This document shows positions 44,130 to 52,430 of a stretch of 64,000 nucleotides of DNA, piece by piece (the first letter of the stretch is position 1; each line of letters starts with the position of its first letter). The notes below the pieces were generated by a model. The model did not search any database and had not been told where the DNA came from. It saw only the letters and a program-made list of their open reading frames with translations. A program made the position numbers and the translations under genes. Source of the DNA: Streptomyces cirratus (GTDB lineage Bacteria > Actinomycetota > Actinomycetes > Streptomycetales > Streptomycetaceae); contig NZ_BMVP01000012.1 in the NCBI RefSeq assembly GCF_014650775.1, forward strand, positions 124,001 to 188,000. Direction: 5' to 3'.

Positions 44130-45056
44130 ATGACTCTCAACCGCAAGCGTGCCGCCTGGACCGGCGCGCTCATCGCCGCCGCCGTCTCGGCCGGCGTGCT
44201 CGTCGCCCCGGTCGCCCAGGCCGCCGACGGCAAGACCACCGGCACGACCACGGTCAAGGTCCCGGCCAAGAAGCCCCACGGCGGCGTCCCGGCCAAGGCC
44301 GCCGCCAAGAACCAGCAGCGTGCGACGGCCCTCGCCGCGACGGCCGGAACCGTCTCGCTGCGGCCGGGCGACGTGCTCGCCTCGAACGAGTACATCGAGA
44401 CCGAGAACGGCTACCTGTTCATGCAGCCGGACGGCAACCTCGTCCTGGACCACAAGGCCGGCGCCGAGTTGTGGGCCTCGGGCACCTACGGCAACACCGG
44501 CGCGTACGCGGTCTTCCAGACCGACGGCAACTTCGTCATCTACAAGAAGGACGGCGGTCCCGGCAAGGGCGGGGCCCTGTGGAACTCCGGCACCTGGGGC
44601 AACCCGAACGGCCACCTCGACTTCCAGGACGACGCCAACCTCGTCGTCTACCGCGCGAACAACTCCGCCAGCTGGTCGACCAAGACCTGGAAGGTGGGTA
44701 ACAACACCCTTTCCGGCGGCCAGAACCTGGAGCGCGGCACCTGGATGTCGGCCACCAATTCCATCCTGGCCCAGGACAACCGCGGCTACTTCGCGGTGTT
44801 CTACCGCGGCAAGGACTACGGGCGGGGCTTTTGGAACTACAGCCCCGGCGCCTACACCCGGATGCAGACCGACGGCAACCTCGTCACCTACAAGAAGGAC
44901 GGCGGCGAGGGCAAGGGCGGCGCGATCTGGGACACCAAGACGTACGGCCGGAACGGCGCCTACCTCTCCTTCGGGGCGTACGACTCCACCCTGGTGCTCC
45001 ACAAGGCCACCGGAGAGGTCCTCATCGACTTCGTGACCGGCGACAGCCAGCAGTAG
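44130..45056 (+). CDS. Secreted bulb-type lectin protein 2
   Basis: 308 residues from ATG 44130 with GGGGTAGG upstream. Signal peptide ending VAPVAQA, a Lys-rich spacer, then B-lectin repeats (QPDGNLVLD, QTDGNFVIY, QDDANLVVY, QTDGNLVTY). It is a paralogue of the gene 96 bases upstream, sharing the phrase VYKKDGGEGKGG; probably a tandem duplication that diverged. Confidence 0.87.
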   Translation: MTLNRKRAAWTGALIAAAVSAGVLVAPVAQAADGKTTGTTTVKVPAKKPHGGVPAKAAAKNQQRATALAATAGTVSLRPGDVLASNEYIETENGYLFMQPDGNLVLDHKAGAELWASGTYGNTGAYAVFQTDGNFVIYKKDGGPGKGGALWNSGTWGNPNGHLDFQDDANLVVYRANNSASWSTKTWKVGNNTLSGGQNLERGTWMSATNSILAQDNRGYFAVFYRGKDYGRGFWNYSPGAYTRMQTDGNLVTYKKDGGEGKGGAIWDTKTYGRNGAYLSFGAYDSTLVLHKATGEVLIDFVTGDSQQ

Positions 45057-45068
45057 GCCGCATGCTTG

Positions 45069-45112
45069 ACCCCGGCCCGGGGTGGGATTCGAACCCCACC
45101 CCGGGCCGGGGT
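45069..45112. terminator. Strong bidirectional terminator hairpin
   Basis: A perfect 18-bp GC-rich stem (45069-45086 with 45095-45112) and an 8-base loop lie between the convergent lectin 2 and LAL regulator genes. The loop GTTCGAAT (minus strand) looks like a tRNA T-loop but no tRNA surrounds it. Confidence 0.85.
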
Positions 45113-45146
45113 GTTCGTGCCGCGGCCTTCGCGGACGGCCTCCGGC

Positions 45147-47846
45147 TCAGACGAGTTCGGCGACGCCCAGGTGGAAGTCGACGGGGAGGGATTGGCGGCC
45201 GGGGATGTCGAGTTTGCGGTAGACGCGGGTCAGGTGCTGTTCCACCGTGCTGACGGTGATGTAGAGCTTCTGCGCGATCTCCCGGTTGGTGTGGCCGTGT
45301 ACGGCGAGCAGGGCCACCCGCTTCTCCGAGTCGCTGAGGCTCGCCACGAGGTCGGCGTCCGGGCCGTCGGCGCCTTCTCCGGGGCCCGGGCTGTCGCCGG
45401 TGTGGCCCGGCAGGATCTTCACGCACAGGGCTTCGGCGCCGCACTCCTTGGCGACGTGCCAGGCACGCCGGTTGACCATGGCGGCGCGCGCCGGTTCGCC
45501 CAGTTCCCGCAGGACCTGCCCGAAGTCGGTCATGGCGCGGGCCAGTTCGTACTGGTCGCCGGAGCGGTGCAGTTCGTCGACGGCCTTGGCCAGCATCGCC
45601 TGCCGCTCCTTCGGTTCGCGCAGCGAGGCGCGCAGCCGCAGGGAGATGCCGCGCACCCAGGGGTCGTCGGCGTCCCGGGTGGTGAGCTGGTCCGCGAGGA
45701 ACCGTTCGGCCTGGTGGGTCTCGCCGAGCCGGATCAGGGCCTCCGCCGCGTCCGCCCGCCAGGGCAGCACGCGGGGCCGGTCCAGGCCCCAGCGCTTCAT
45801 GTGGCGGCCGATGTCGAGGAAGTCACCGAGCGCGGCGTGGAAACGGCTGGTGGCCAGGGCGTGCTGGCCGCGGGCGCGCAAGTAGTTCAGGCCGTGGACG
45901 CTGCCGCCCGGCCTGTCGGGGACGGGCCGGCTGAGCACGGCCGCGGCCGCCTCGGGGCGGCCCATGGCCGTGTACGCCCGCACCAGGGTGCCGGCGACGC
46001 CGCTGAGCAGGGCGCTGCCACCGCGCTCGGGGACCGCGCGCAGCGCTCCTTCGGCGGTTTCCGCGGCGCCGGTGAGGTCGCCCAGGCGCAGCCGCGCCTC
46101 GGCGAGCAGCCCGGCGAACTCGGCCTGCCAGCCGGTGGCGCCGCGCTGGCGGGCCTGCCGGACGAACCCCTCGCACCAGGGCAGCGCGCGGGCCGCTCCG
46201 TGCAGGTGGAGGAGGGTGCGCAGGGCCTGTACCACGGGTTCGACGGTGCCTTCGGCGAGGGTGGCGCCGCGCAGGAACAGTTCGGCGGCGTGGGCGGCCG
46301 AGGCCTCCTGCGGCTCCGCGGGCAGCGTCCACAGGGCCGCCGGGTGGGTGACGGTCCGGGCGGGACGGCCCGGGAGGGGGGCGCCCCGGCCGGGAAGGGC
46401 GGTGCGGTCGGGCGCGGCCCACTGGGGGAACGCGGAGAGGCCGTCCAGCGGATCGTCTCCGGGGACCTCGCCGGGCCGCAGCGGCGCGGCGGGGCGCCGT
46501 CCGTCGGGGCCGGCCATCCGTTCCAGTACGGCGGCCGACTCGTCGATGCGGCCCTGCGCGGCCAGGACGCGGGCGAGGGGGCCGAAGGCGCGCGGTTCGA
46601 GCCGGCCTTCGGCGAGCGCGGCCAGGGGTTCCAGGAGGTGACGTTCGGCGGCGGCCGGGTCGGTGCGTGCGGCGACGGCGGCGAGCCTGATGCCGATGTC
46701 GGCGCGCCGGGCGTCGTCCGGGCAGGCTTCGTGGGCGAGCCGCAGCAGGGCGGCCGCCCGGTCGGGGGCGCCGTCGGCGAGGTACTGGTCGGCGGCGGAG
46801 CGCAGTACGGGCAGGGCCCAGTCCTCGGCGGTGTGCCGGGCGGCGAGGAGCTGGCGGGCGACCTCGGTGTCGGGCGCGCCGCAGGCGCGGGCCAGCAGGG
46901 CGCAACGGCGGTGCAGTTCGCTGCGGGCGGCGGGGTCCATGCGGTCCAGTACGGCGGCGCGTGCGGCCGGGTGGCGCAGGCCCGGACCGTCGAGCAGACC
47001 GGCGGCGTCGAGGGCGGCGGCGGCCCGGGCGGCGGCGGTCTCGGTGGTTCCGCTCAGCCGGGCGATGTGCGCGGGGCTCGCCAGCGCGCCGAGGGCGGCG
47101 ATCGCCTCGGCCAGTTCGGGGGTGACGGCCCCGCAGCGGTGCAGGCAGGTCAGTACGGCCTGGGTGTAGGCGTCGCCGGGCCGGGCCGACGGGTCCTGGA
47201 GCAGCGCGCGCAGCAGCAGCGGGTTGCCGCCGCTGGCCTGGTAGAGCCGGTCCGTCTCCGTTTCGGCGCGGTCGGGGAGCATCGCGCGGACCGCTTCGGG
47301 GCGCAGGCGTTCGAGGCGCAGCCGCAGGAAGTGGGGCAGCCGGAGCAGTTCGGTGCGCAGCAGCGGGTCGGCGCCGCGTTCGTGGAGGGACTCGGTGAAC
47401 ACCAGGAGGATCCGGGCCTGCCGGCTGCCGCGCGCGAGGTGCAACAGGTGGCGGGTGGACAGTTCGTCGGCGTGGTGGAGGTCGTCGACGCAGATCACCA
47501 CGGGCGCGGCGGCGCTGAGTTCGCGGACGGACAGGGCGAACGCCTGCATGGCCTCGACGCGGCCCGCTTCGGGTGCCTGCGGCGGGTGGGCCAGCGCTCC
47601 GGCGGGGGCGTCGGCGGTCAGCTGCCGCAGGACGCCCAGCGGGTCGCCCTTTTCGGCCGCCGTTCCCATACCGCGCAGTACGACGCAGCCGCGGGAACGG
47701 GCGTGTCCGGCGACGGTTTCGAGGAATTCGCTTTTCCCGCAGCCGACGGCCGCTTCGATGAGAAGTAATCCGGCGTTCCCTTCCGCGCAGCCTTCGATCT
47801 GCGCATGGGCAAGGGATAGTTCCTCGGCACGGCGGAACAACACCAT
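45147..47846 (-). CDS. LAL-family LuxR regulator with TTA codon
   Basis: 899 residues: Walker A EAAVGCGKSEF near 31-41, Walker B VVICVDDLHHAD, a long TPR-like middle and a C-terminal LuxR HTH (LSDSEKRVALLAVHGHTNREIAQKLYITVSTVEQHL). Codon 27 is TTA (forward 47766-47768); in Streptomyces TTA is read only by the bldA tRNA, so translation should await development. LAL proteins are usual cluster-situated activators. Confidence 0.9.
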   Translation of the reverse strand: MVLFRRAEELSLAHAQIEGCAEGNAGLLLIEAAVGCGKSEFLETVAGHARSRGCVVLRGMGTAAEKGDPLGVLRQLTADAPAGALAHPPQAPEAGRVEAMQAFALSVRELSAAAPVVICVDDLHHADELSTRHLLHLARGSRQARILLVFTESLHERGADPLLRTELLRLPHFLRLRLERLRPEAVRAMLPDRAETETDRLYQASGGNPLLLRALLQDPSARPGDAYTQAVLTCLHRCGAVTPELAEAIAALGALASPAHIARLSGTTETAAARAAAALDAAGLLDGPGLRHPAARAAVLDRMDPAARSELHRRCALLARACGAPDTEVARQLLAARHTAEDWALPVLRSAADQYLADGAPDRAAALLRLAHEACPDDARRADIGIRLAAVAARTDPAAAERHLLEPLAALAEGRLEPRAFGPLARVLAAQGRIDESAAVLERMAGPDGRRPAAPLRPGEVPGDDPLDGLSAFPQWAAPDRTALPGRGAPLPGRPARTVTHPAALWTLPAEPQEASAAHAAELFLRGATLAEGTVEPVVQALRTLLHLHGAARALPWCEGFVRQARQRGATGWQAEFAGLLAEARLRLGDLTGAAETAEGALRAVPERGGSALLSGVAGTLVRAYTAMGRPEAAAAVLSRPVPDRPGGSVHGLNYLRARGQHALATSRFHAALGDFLDIGRHMKRWGLDRPRVLPWRADAAEALIRLGETHQAERFLADQLTTRDADDPWVRGISLRLRASLREPKERQAMLAKAVDELHRSGDQYELARAMTDFGQVLRELGEPARAAMVNRRAWHVAKECGAEALCVKILPGHTGDSPGPGEGADGPDADLVASLSDSEKRVALLAVHGHTNREIAQKLYITVSTVEQHLTRVYRKLDIPGRQSLPVDFHLGVAELV

Positions 47847-47992
47847 AAGAGTCCCCCAGTGTCCCCGGTCCGCACGTCCGGCGAAATGAACGAATGCGGA
47901 TACAGGAATGATCGAGCAATGCGTGAGCGAGAATTCAGGCCTCAGTGTAGGCCGGGATTCGGCTCCTCACGGTGTCCGGAAGCTGCCAGGCA

Positions 47993-48838
47993 TCAATCCC
48001 CGCGGACGGCCGCGGGGAAGATGCGGCGGGGGACGCTGCGGGGGTGGCCGGGGGTACGCCACTCGCGCGGGTATCCGACGGACACCTCTTCGAAGCGCAC
48101 GCCGTCGTGCCACGTGGTGCGCGGGATGTGCAGGTGGCCGTAGACGACGGCGGCGGCCCGGAAGCGCACGTGCCAGTCGGCGGTCAGCGCGGTGCCGCAC
48201 CACTGGGCGAACTCGGGGTGGCGCAGGACCCGGGTGGGGTTGCGGACGAGGGGGAAGTGGTTGACGAGCACCGTGCGCAGCTCGGGGTCGCAGGCGGCGA
48301 GCCGCCCTTCGGTGTGGGAGACCCGGGCCCGGCACCAGGCCTCGCGGGACGGGTAGGGGTCCGGGTGGAGGAGGAACTCGTCGCTGCACACCACCCCGGC
48401 CGCGTAGGCCTCTTCCAGGGCCTGCTCCTTGGTGACCGCGGACGGGGTGCGGAAGGAGTAGTCGTACAGCAGGAAGAGGGGCGCCACGACGAGGGGTCCG
48501 CCGGGGCCGGACCACACGGGGTAGGGGTCCTCGGGCGTGTGCACGCCGAAGGAGCGGCAGATCTCGACGAGCAGCCGGTAGCGCGCCTCGCCGCGCAGGC
48601 CCCGGGGATCGTCGCGCAGCGTCCACAGATCGTGATTCCCCGGTGCCCAGATGACCGTGGCGTATCGCCTGGTGAGCAGTTGGAGCACCCACCGTAGGTC
48701 TTCGGGTGACTCTCCGACGTCGCCGGCGATGACGAGCCAATCGGCGGGGCTCTCGGGATACAGCTCCTCGACGATCCTGCGGTTCTCCGGGAATGCGACA
48801 TGAAGGTCGCTGATGCCCATGAGGTTTCCGTGCGGCAT
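47993..48838 (-). CDS. Metallophosphoesterase (PptH-like)
   Basis: 281 residues from ATG 48838; the frame extends to 49189 but that part lacks protein character. Calcineurin-type motifs: SDLHVAF, IAGDVGE, APGNHDLW, LVNHFPL and YGHLHI, a two-metal phosphoesterase. It is back to back with a PptT-like PPTase; in Mycobacterium tuberculosis the neighbouring Rv2795c (PptH) removes phosphopantetheine that PptT adds. The same antagonist role is a reasonable inference here. Confidence 0.82.
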   Translation of the reverse strand: MPHGNLMGISDLHVAFPENRRIVEELYPESPADWLVIAGDVGESPEDLRWVLQLLTRRYATVIWAPGNHDLWTLRDDPRGLRGEARYRLLVEICRSFGVHTPEDPYPVWSGPGGPLVVAPLFLLYDYSFRTPSAVTKEQALEEAYAAGVVCSDEFLLHPDPYPSREAWCRARVSHTEGRLAACDPELRTVLVNHFPLVRNPTRVLRHPEFAQWCGTALTADWHVRFRAAAVVYGHLHIPRTTWHDGVRFEEVSVGYPREWRTPGHPRSVPRRIFPAAVRGD

Positions 48839-49142
48839 TCCGTGAGTTTGGACGGGCTCGGGCGCACGCGACACCCCTGCCGGGCCCCTGAATTGCCGTC
48901 CGGGGTTCCACACCGGGCTATGGCAGGCGCATGGCAATGCCGGTCCGGGGCGTGCCAGGGTCGGGGCAGGGGGCGCCCGCGCGGGCGCGCGAATGGCAGT
49001 GGACTGGCGGCCCGGCGGCGTTCCGGGGCCCGATCGGGCCGGGCGGGGCCGCTGTTCCTGGCCCCGGCGGCGGGGGTGGCGCGAGCGTGGAGGTGTCAGG
49101 CCGACCCCGGCCGGCACCGATACCGCGACCAGAGGGAATGCC
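48839..49142. other. Divergent pptH/PPTase promoter region, 304 bases
   Basis: It holds both promoters. It contains a heptad direct repeat at 48920-48937 and a long GC palindromic tract (GCGCCCGCGCGGGCGCGC near 48969). No small gene is evident. Confidence 0.5.
48920..48937 (-). promoter_or_regulatory. Candidate SARP-binding heptad repeat 2
   Basis: On the plus strand ATGGCAG-gcgc-ATGGCAA; on the minus strand TTGCCAT-gcgc-CTGCCAT. Same heptad and 11-base period as at 43068, 80 bases upstream of the pptH-like start. The match between the two sites supports a shared SARP. Confidence 0.5.
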
Positions 49143-49871
49143 GTGCTCACGAAGCTCCTGCCGGCGAACGTCGCCACCGCCGAGGCCACCGCCGATCCTG
49201 CCGAGGTCTTCCTCTACCCGGAGGAGGAGAACCTGATCCGCAACGCCGTACCGAAGCGCAGGCTGGAGTTCGGCACCGTCCGCTGGTGCGCCCGGCGGGC
49301 AATGGACTCGCTGGGGCTGCCGCCGGCGCCGGTGGTGCCGGGCCGGCGCGGTGCCCCGCAGTGGGCACCCTCGGTAGTCGGGTCCATGACACACTGCGCG
49401 GGGTTCCGAGGGGTGGCCCTCGCCCGTTCGGCGCAGTTCGCGGCGGTGGGCATAGACGCGGAGACGAACACCGCCCTGCCGGACGGGGTACTGGAGTCGA
49501 TCGCGCTGCCCAGGGAGCTGCGCTGGAACCGGGAGCTGACCCGAGCGGCGCCCGAAATCGCCTGGGACCGGCTGCTGTTCAGCATCAAGGAGGCCGTCTA
49601 CAAGACGTGGTTCCCGCTGACGGGACAGGAACTCGACTTCACCGACGCCGTGGTGAGCATCGACGCCGCCGAGGAGACGTTCCGCGCCCGGCTGCTGCCG
49701 GATCCCGAGACCCTCTCGGCCGCCGCGCCGCACGCGTTCAGCGGCCGCTGGTCCGCGGCGGACGGAGTCCTGCTCAGCGCCATCGCCGTACCGGCCGCCC
49801 GGCCCGTCGTCGCGGGCGCCCCGCAACGACGAAGCGCCCCCCGCTTGTGCCCTGCGGGGAGCGCTTGCTGA
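49143..49871 (+). CDS. 4'-phosphopantetheinyl transferase (EntD/PptT type)
   Basis: 242 residues from GTG 49143 (AGAGGGAA upstream). GSMTHCAGFRGVAL, the Mg-binding VGIDAE and FSIKEAVYKTW are the three PPTase motifs; it transfers phosphopantetheine from CoA to the Ser of carrier proteins. It is one of two PPTases in the cluster, the other being at 51340. The last 25 residues are Arg/Pro-rich and dispensable-looking. Confidence 0.9.
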   Translation: MLTKLLPANVATAEATADPAEVFLYPEEENLIRNAVPKRRLEFGTVRWCARRAMDSLGLPPAPVVPGRRGAPQWAPSVVGSMTHCAGFRGVALARSAQFAAVGIDAETNTALPDGVLESIALPRELRWNRELTRAAPEIAWDRLLFSIKEAVYKTWFPLTGQELDFTDAVVSIDAAEETFRARLLPDPETLSAAAPHAFSGRWSAADGVLLSAIAVPAARPVVAGAPQRRSAPRLCPAGSAC

Positions 49872-49896
49872 CCGGGTCGCCGACGGCGTTGCGGGA

Positions 49897-50088
49897 TCAC
49901 CCCCAGCGGTCGTCCTCGGGTACCTGCGGGGCGCCGGTGATGCCGGTGTTCCCCGTGATCGAGACCGACAGGCTTAACGCGTTCACCACGACGGTCCCGG
50001 ACATGAACTGCGCCCCCATGACCGTCAGGACTATACCGATGAGTACGGTCAAGCACATGGCAGAGAATTTGCCGGAAATTACCCTCAC
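49897..50088 (-). CDS. 63-residue single-helix membrane protein
   Basis: Starts at GTG 50088 with GGGGGAAGG just upstream. One hydrophobic helix (MCLTVLIGIVLTVMGAQF), a Val/Ser/Thr-rich middle with NTGITG, and an acidic tail. Family not recognised. It is convergent with the PPTase and divergent from the HTH regulator. Confidence 0.62.
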   Translation of the reverse strand: MRVISGKFSAMCLTVLIGIVLTVMGAQFMSGTVVVNALSLSVSITGNTGITGAPQVPEDDRWG

Positions 50089-50260
50089 GCCTTCCCCCAG
50101 TTGAAGATCAGGTTCCGAGCACCCACACCTGTCCGAATTTTCCGGCTTTGGTGACCCCGGGTGATGCGAATAGAGTGCTCGACATCGATCATTCACGCCA
50201 AGAGGCCCACGCTGGCGTAAAGTTACGTGGCAGCAATTACATCGATCAGTGGGGGCTGAG

Positions 50261-51298
50261 ATGTTCACAGGGGAGGGCCCGGATTCAGGCTTCGCAGAGC
50301 TGGACGACGTCAGCGCCACCGCGTACGGGCTGGCCGTCGAGTCCGGCCGCTTCGTACGCGAACAGGTCGCCGAGCAGCTGTCCCTGACGCCCGAGGAGAT
50401 CGAGCGGGTGGAGCGCGTGCTCCGCGGCGTACGCCTGCTGCAGTCGATGCCGGGCAACCCCGCCGAACTCACCCCGGTCACGCCCGACGTGGCGGCCGCG
50501 TCCCTGGTGGCGCCGGCCGAGCGGCAGATCCGCGACCTCCAGCAAGCGGTCACCGACGTGCGTGCCAAGCTCCTGTCGCTGACCCCCCTGTATTTCGAGG
50601 GCCGCAGGCTGCGCAACCGGCTGGAGGCCTTCGACATCATCACGGACGTCACGCGGATCCAGGCGATGCTCAACCACCTGAGCCAGAACTGCAAGAGCGA
50701 ACTGCTCACCGTGCAGCCCGGCGGCGCGCGGCCGGCCGATCTCCTCGACCAGGCCCGCGAGTCGGCCCTGTCCACCCTCGCCCGGGGTGTGCGGATCCGC
50801 ACGATCTACCAGCACACCGCCCGCAACGACCTGCCCACGCGCAGCTACGTCCGCGACGTGACACGGCACGGCGCGGAGATCCGTACCGCCGACGAAGTGA
50901 TCGACCGGCTGATCATCTACGACCGCGAGGTCGCCTTCCTGCCTGAACGTTCCTCCGTGGACTGCGCGCCGGGCGCGGCGATCGTGCGCGAGCCGACGCT
51001 CGTGGCGTTCCTGTGCTCCGTCTTCGAGTACCTGTGGGACGGCGCGTCGGCCTACATGGTGGAGTCCCAGCGGTCCACCGCCTCCTCCGACGAGCTGAGG
51101 TGGTCGATCATCCGGCTGATGGCGAAGGGGTACAAGGACGAGATGGTCGCGCGCCGGCTCGGCATGTCCGTGCGCACCTGCCGCCGCCACATCGCCGACA
51201 TCACCGAGGAACTCGAGGCCACGAGCCGCTTCCAGGCCGGCTACAACGCGGCCCGCCAGGAGATGCTGTCCGGCGATTCCGCCCCCTCCCCCGGCTGA
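50261..51298 (+). CDS. HTH regulator with PLD/TrmB-like sensor region
   Basis: 345 residues from ATG 50261 with GGGGGCTGAG upstream (GTG 50249 is an alternative). The N-terminal helix (LSLTPEEIERVERVLRGVRLLQ) and C-terminal LuxR-like HTH (IIRLMAKGYKDEMVARRLGMSVRTCRRHIADI) flank a middle with RGVRIRTIYQHTARN and DRLIIYDREVAFLP, as in PLD-like sensor regulators of actinomycete gene clusters. Ligand unknown. Confidence 0.8.
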   Translation: MFTGEGPDSGFAELDDVSATAYGLAVESGRFVREQVAEQLSLTPEEIERVERVLRGVRLLQSMPGNPAELTPVTPDVAAASLVAPAERQIRDLQQAVTDVRAKLLSLTPLYFEGRRLRNRLEAFDIITDVTRIQAMLNHLSQNCKSELLTVQPGGARPADLLDQARESALSTLARGVRIRTIYQHTARNDLPTRSYVRDVTRHGAEIRTADEVIDRLIIYDREVAFLPERSSVDCAPGAAIVREPTLVAFLCSVFEYLWDGASAYMVESQRSTASSDELRWSIIRLMAKGYKDEMVARRLGMSVRTCRRHIADITEELEATSRFQAGYNAARQEMLSGDSAPSPG

Positions 51299-51339
51299 TC
51301 CCGCGCGCGCCGGGGCGGGACCCGCCCCGGCCTGACCGG

Positions 51340-52194
51340 TCACCAGCCCGTGTCCTCGTCGAGTGCCTCCGTGATGGCGTCCACGCAGTCCTGGTCGAGC
51401 ATCGTCGTGACGTGGGCGTCCTGGAGCCGGCCGAAGCCCGCGTCGTACACGGCGGCGCTGATGACGTAGCCGCCGTCGAGCGGGAAGGTACGGAAGATCC
51501 ACTCGTCCCCGGTGCCCGCCGTGCCGTCCGGCCGCTGGACGCGCACCGGCCTGCCGTCGGGGCCGAAGCCGAACTCGGTGAACCGGAACTGCATGCCCTG
51601 CCCGATGGCCTTGCTGTACGCCTCCTTAAGGGTCCACAGCCGCACCAGCGCGCCGTTGCGCTCCGCCTCCGGCATGCCCGACAGCAGCACCGACTCGTAG
51701 GGCGTGCAGATGTGGCGGCCGAGGCCGCCGCCGTACATCTCCCGGTCGGCCCGCTCCGCGTCGACGCCGATCAGGCCGCAGGTCGTCAGGCCGACGAGCA
51801 GCAGGTCCTCGGTGTGGCTGAGGCTGATGTCGATCTGGTCGCAGCCCCGCAGGTACGGCCGGCCGGTCGGCCCGTAGGCCAGTTCGAGGTCGGCGGGATC
51901 GCTGGCGAGCACGGCCCCCGCCGCGTGCTTGAGGAGCATCCGGGAGGCGATGTAGCGGTTGCGCACGTCGGCGTGCGTCAGGTCCAGAAAGCGCGTCCAG
52001 TCCCGGCCGAGCAGCTCGCGCAGCCCGTCGCCGGACGGCAGGCTCGGCTCCAGGTCCTCGAGCCACGCGTAGACCAGGGCCGTTCCGTGGGTGGCGAGGT
52101 CCTCCCGGACCCGGTCCCATGACGTGCCCCCGGCAGCGAGCGCCACCGGCTCGCCGAGCGGGGGGCCGAGCGTGGGACTGCCCGGGGCGGTCAT
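51340..52194 (-). CDS. 4'-phosphopantetheinyl transferase (Sfp superfamily)
   Basis: 284 residues. ISLSHTEDLLLVGL, LIGVDAERADRE and LWTLKEAYSKAIGQG are the Sfp motifs with Mg-binding Asp and catalytic Lys. Its ATG overlaps the ACP stop by 4 bases, so it is the last gene of the eight-gene core operon and presumably activates its three ACP domains. Confidence 0.9.
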   Translation of the reverse strand: MTAPGSPTLGPPLGEPVALAAGGTSWDRVREDLATHGTALVYAWLEDLEPSLPSGDGLRELLGRDWTRFLDLTHADVRNRYIASRMLLKHAAGAVLASDPADLELAYGPTGRPYLRGCDQIDISLSHTEDLLLVGLTTCGLIGVDAERADREMYGGGLGRHICTPYESVLLSGMPEAERNGALVRLWTLKEAYSKAIGQGMQFRFTEFGFGPDGRPVRVQRPDGTAGTGDEWIFRTFPLDGGYVISAAVYDAGFGRLQDAHVTTMLDQDCVDAITEALDEDTGW

Positions 52195-52430
52195 CGGCGG
52201 TACTCCTTCACGAGGGTGTGGATGTCGCGCAGGCTCTGCGCCTCCAGCAGGCGGTGCACCGGGACGCGGTGGCCGGACTCCTCCAGGAGCGCCACCAGCC
52301 GGAGCAGGTTGAGGGAATCCCAGCCGGGCAGGTCCACCAGTGCGGTGTCGGCGCCCGAAGGATCGGGGAGGTCCAGGCCGAGGTCGTCGCGGACCGTCCG
52401 AAGGAACACGTCGACGTTATCGAGACTCAT
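52191..52430 (-). CDS. Discrete acyl carrier protein, likely the glyceryl carrier
   Basis: 79 residues. LPGWDSLNLLRLVALLEE carries the phosphopantetheine Ser in the DSL motif. It overlaps the FkbH-like gene by 14 bases; in tetronate and methoxymalonyl pathways this adjacency marks the ACP that receives the glyceryl unit. Confidence 0.9.
   Translation of the reverse strand: MSLDNVDVFLRTVRDDLGLDLPDPSGADTALVDLPGWDSLNLLRLVALLEESGHRVPVHRLLEAQSLRDIHTLVKEYRR

Noticed and set aside
45069..45112. Possible tRNA 3' end or att site (loop GTTCGAAT)
   Set aside because: The sequence is a perfect 18-bp hairpin with no acceptor, D or anticodon arms; its place between convergent genes fits a terminator.
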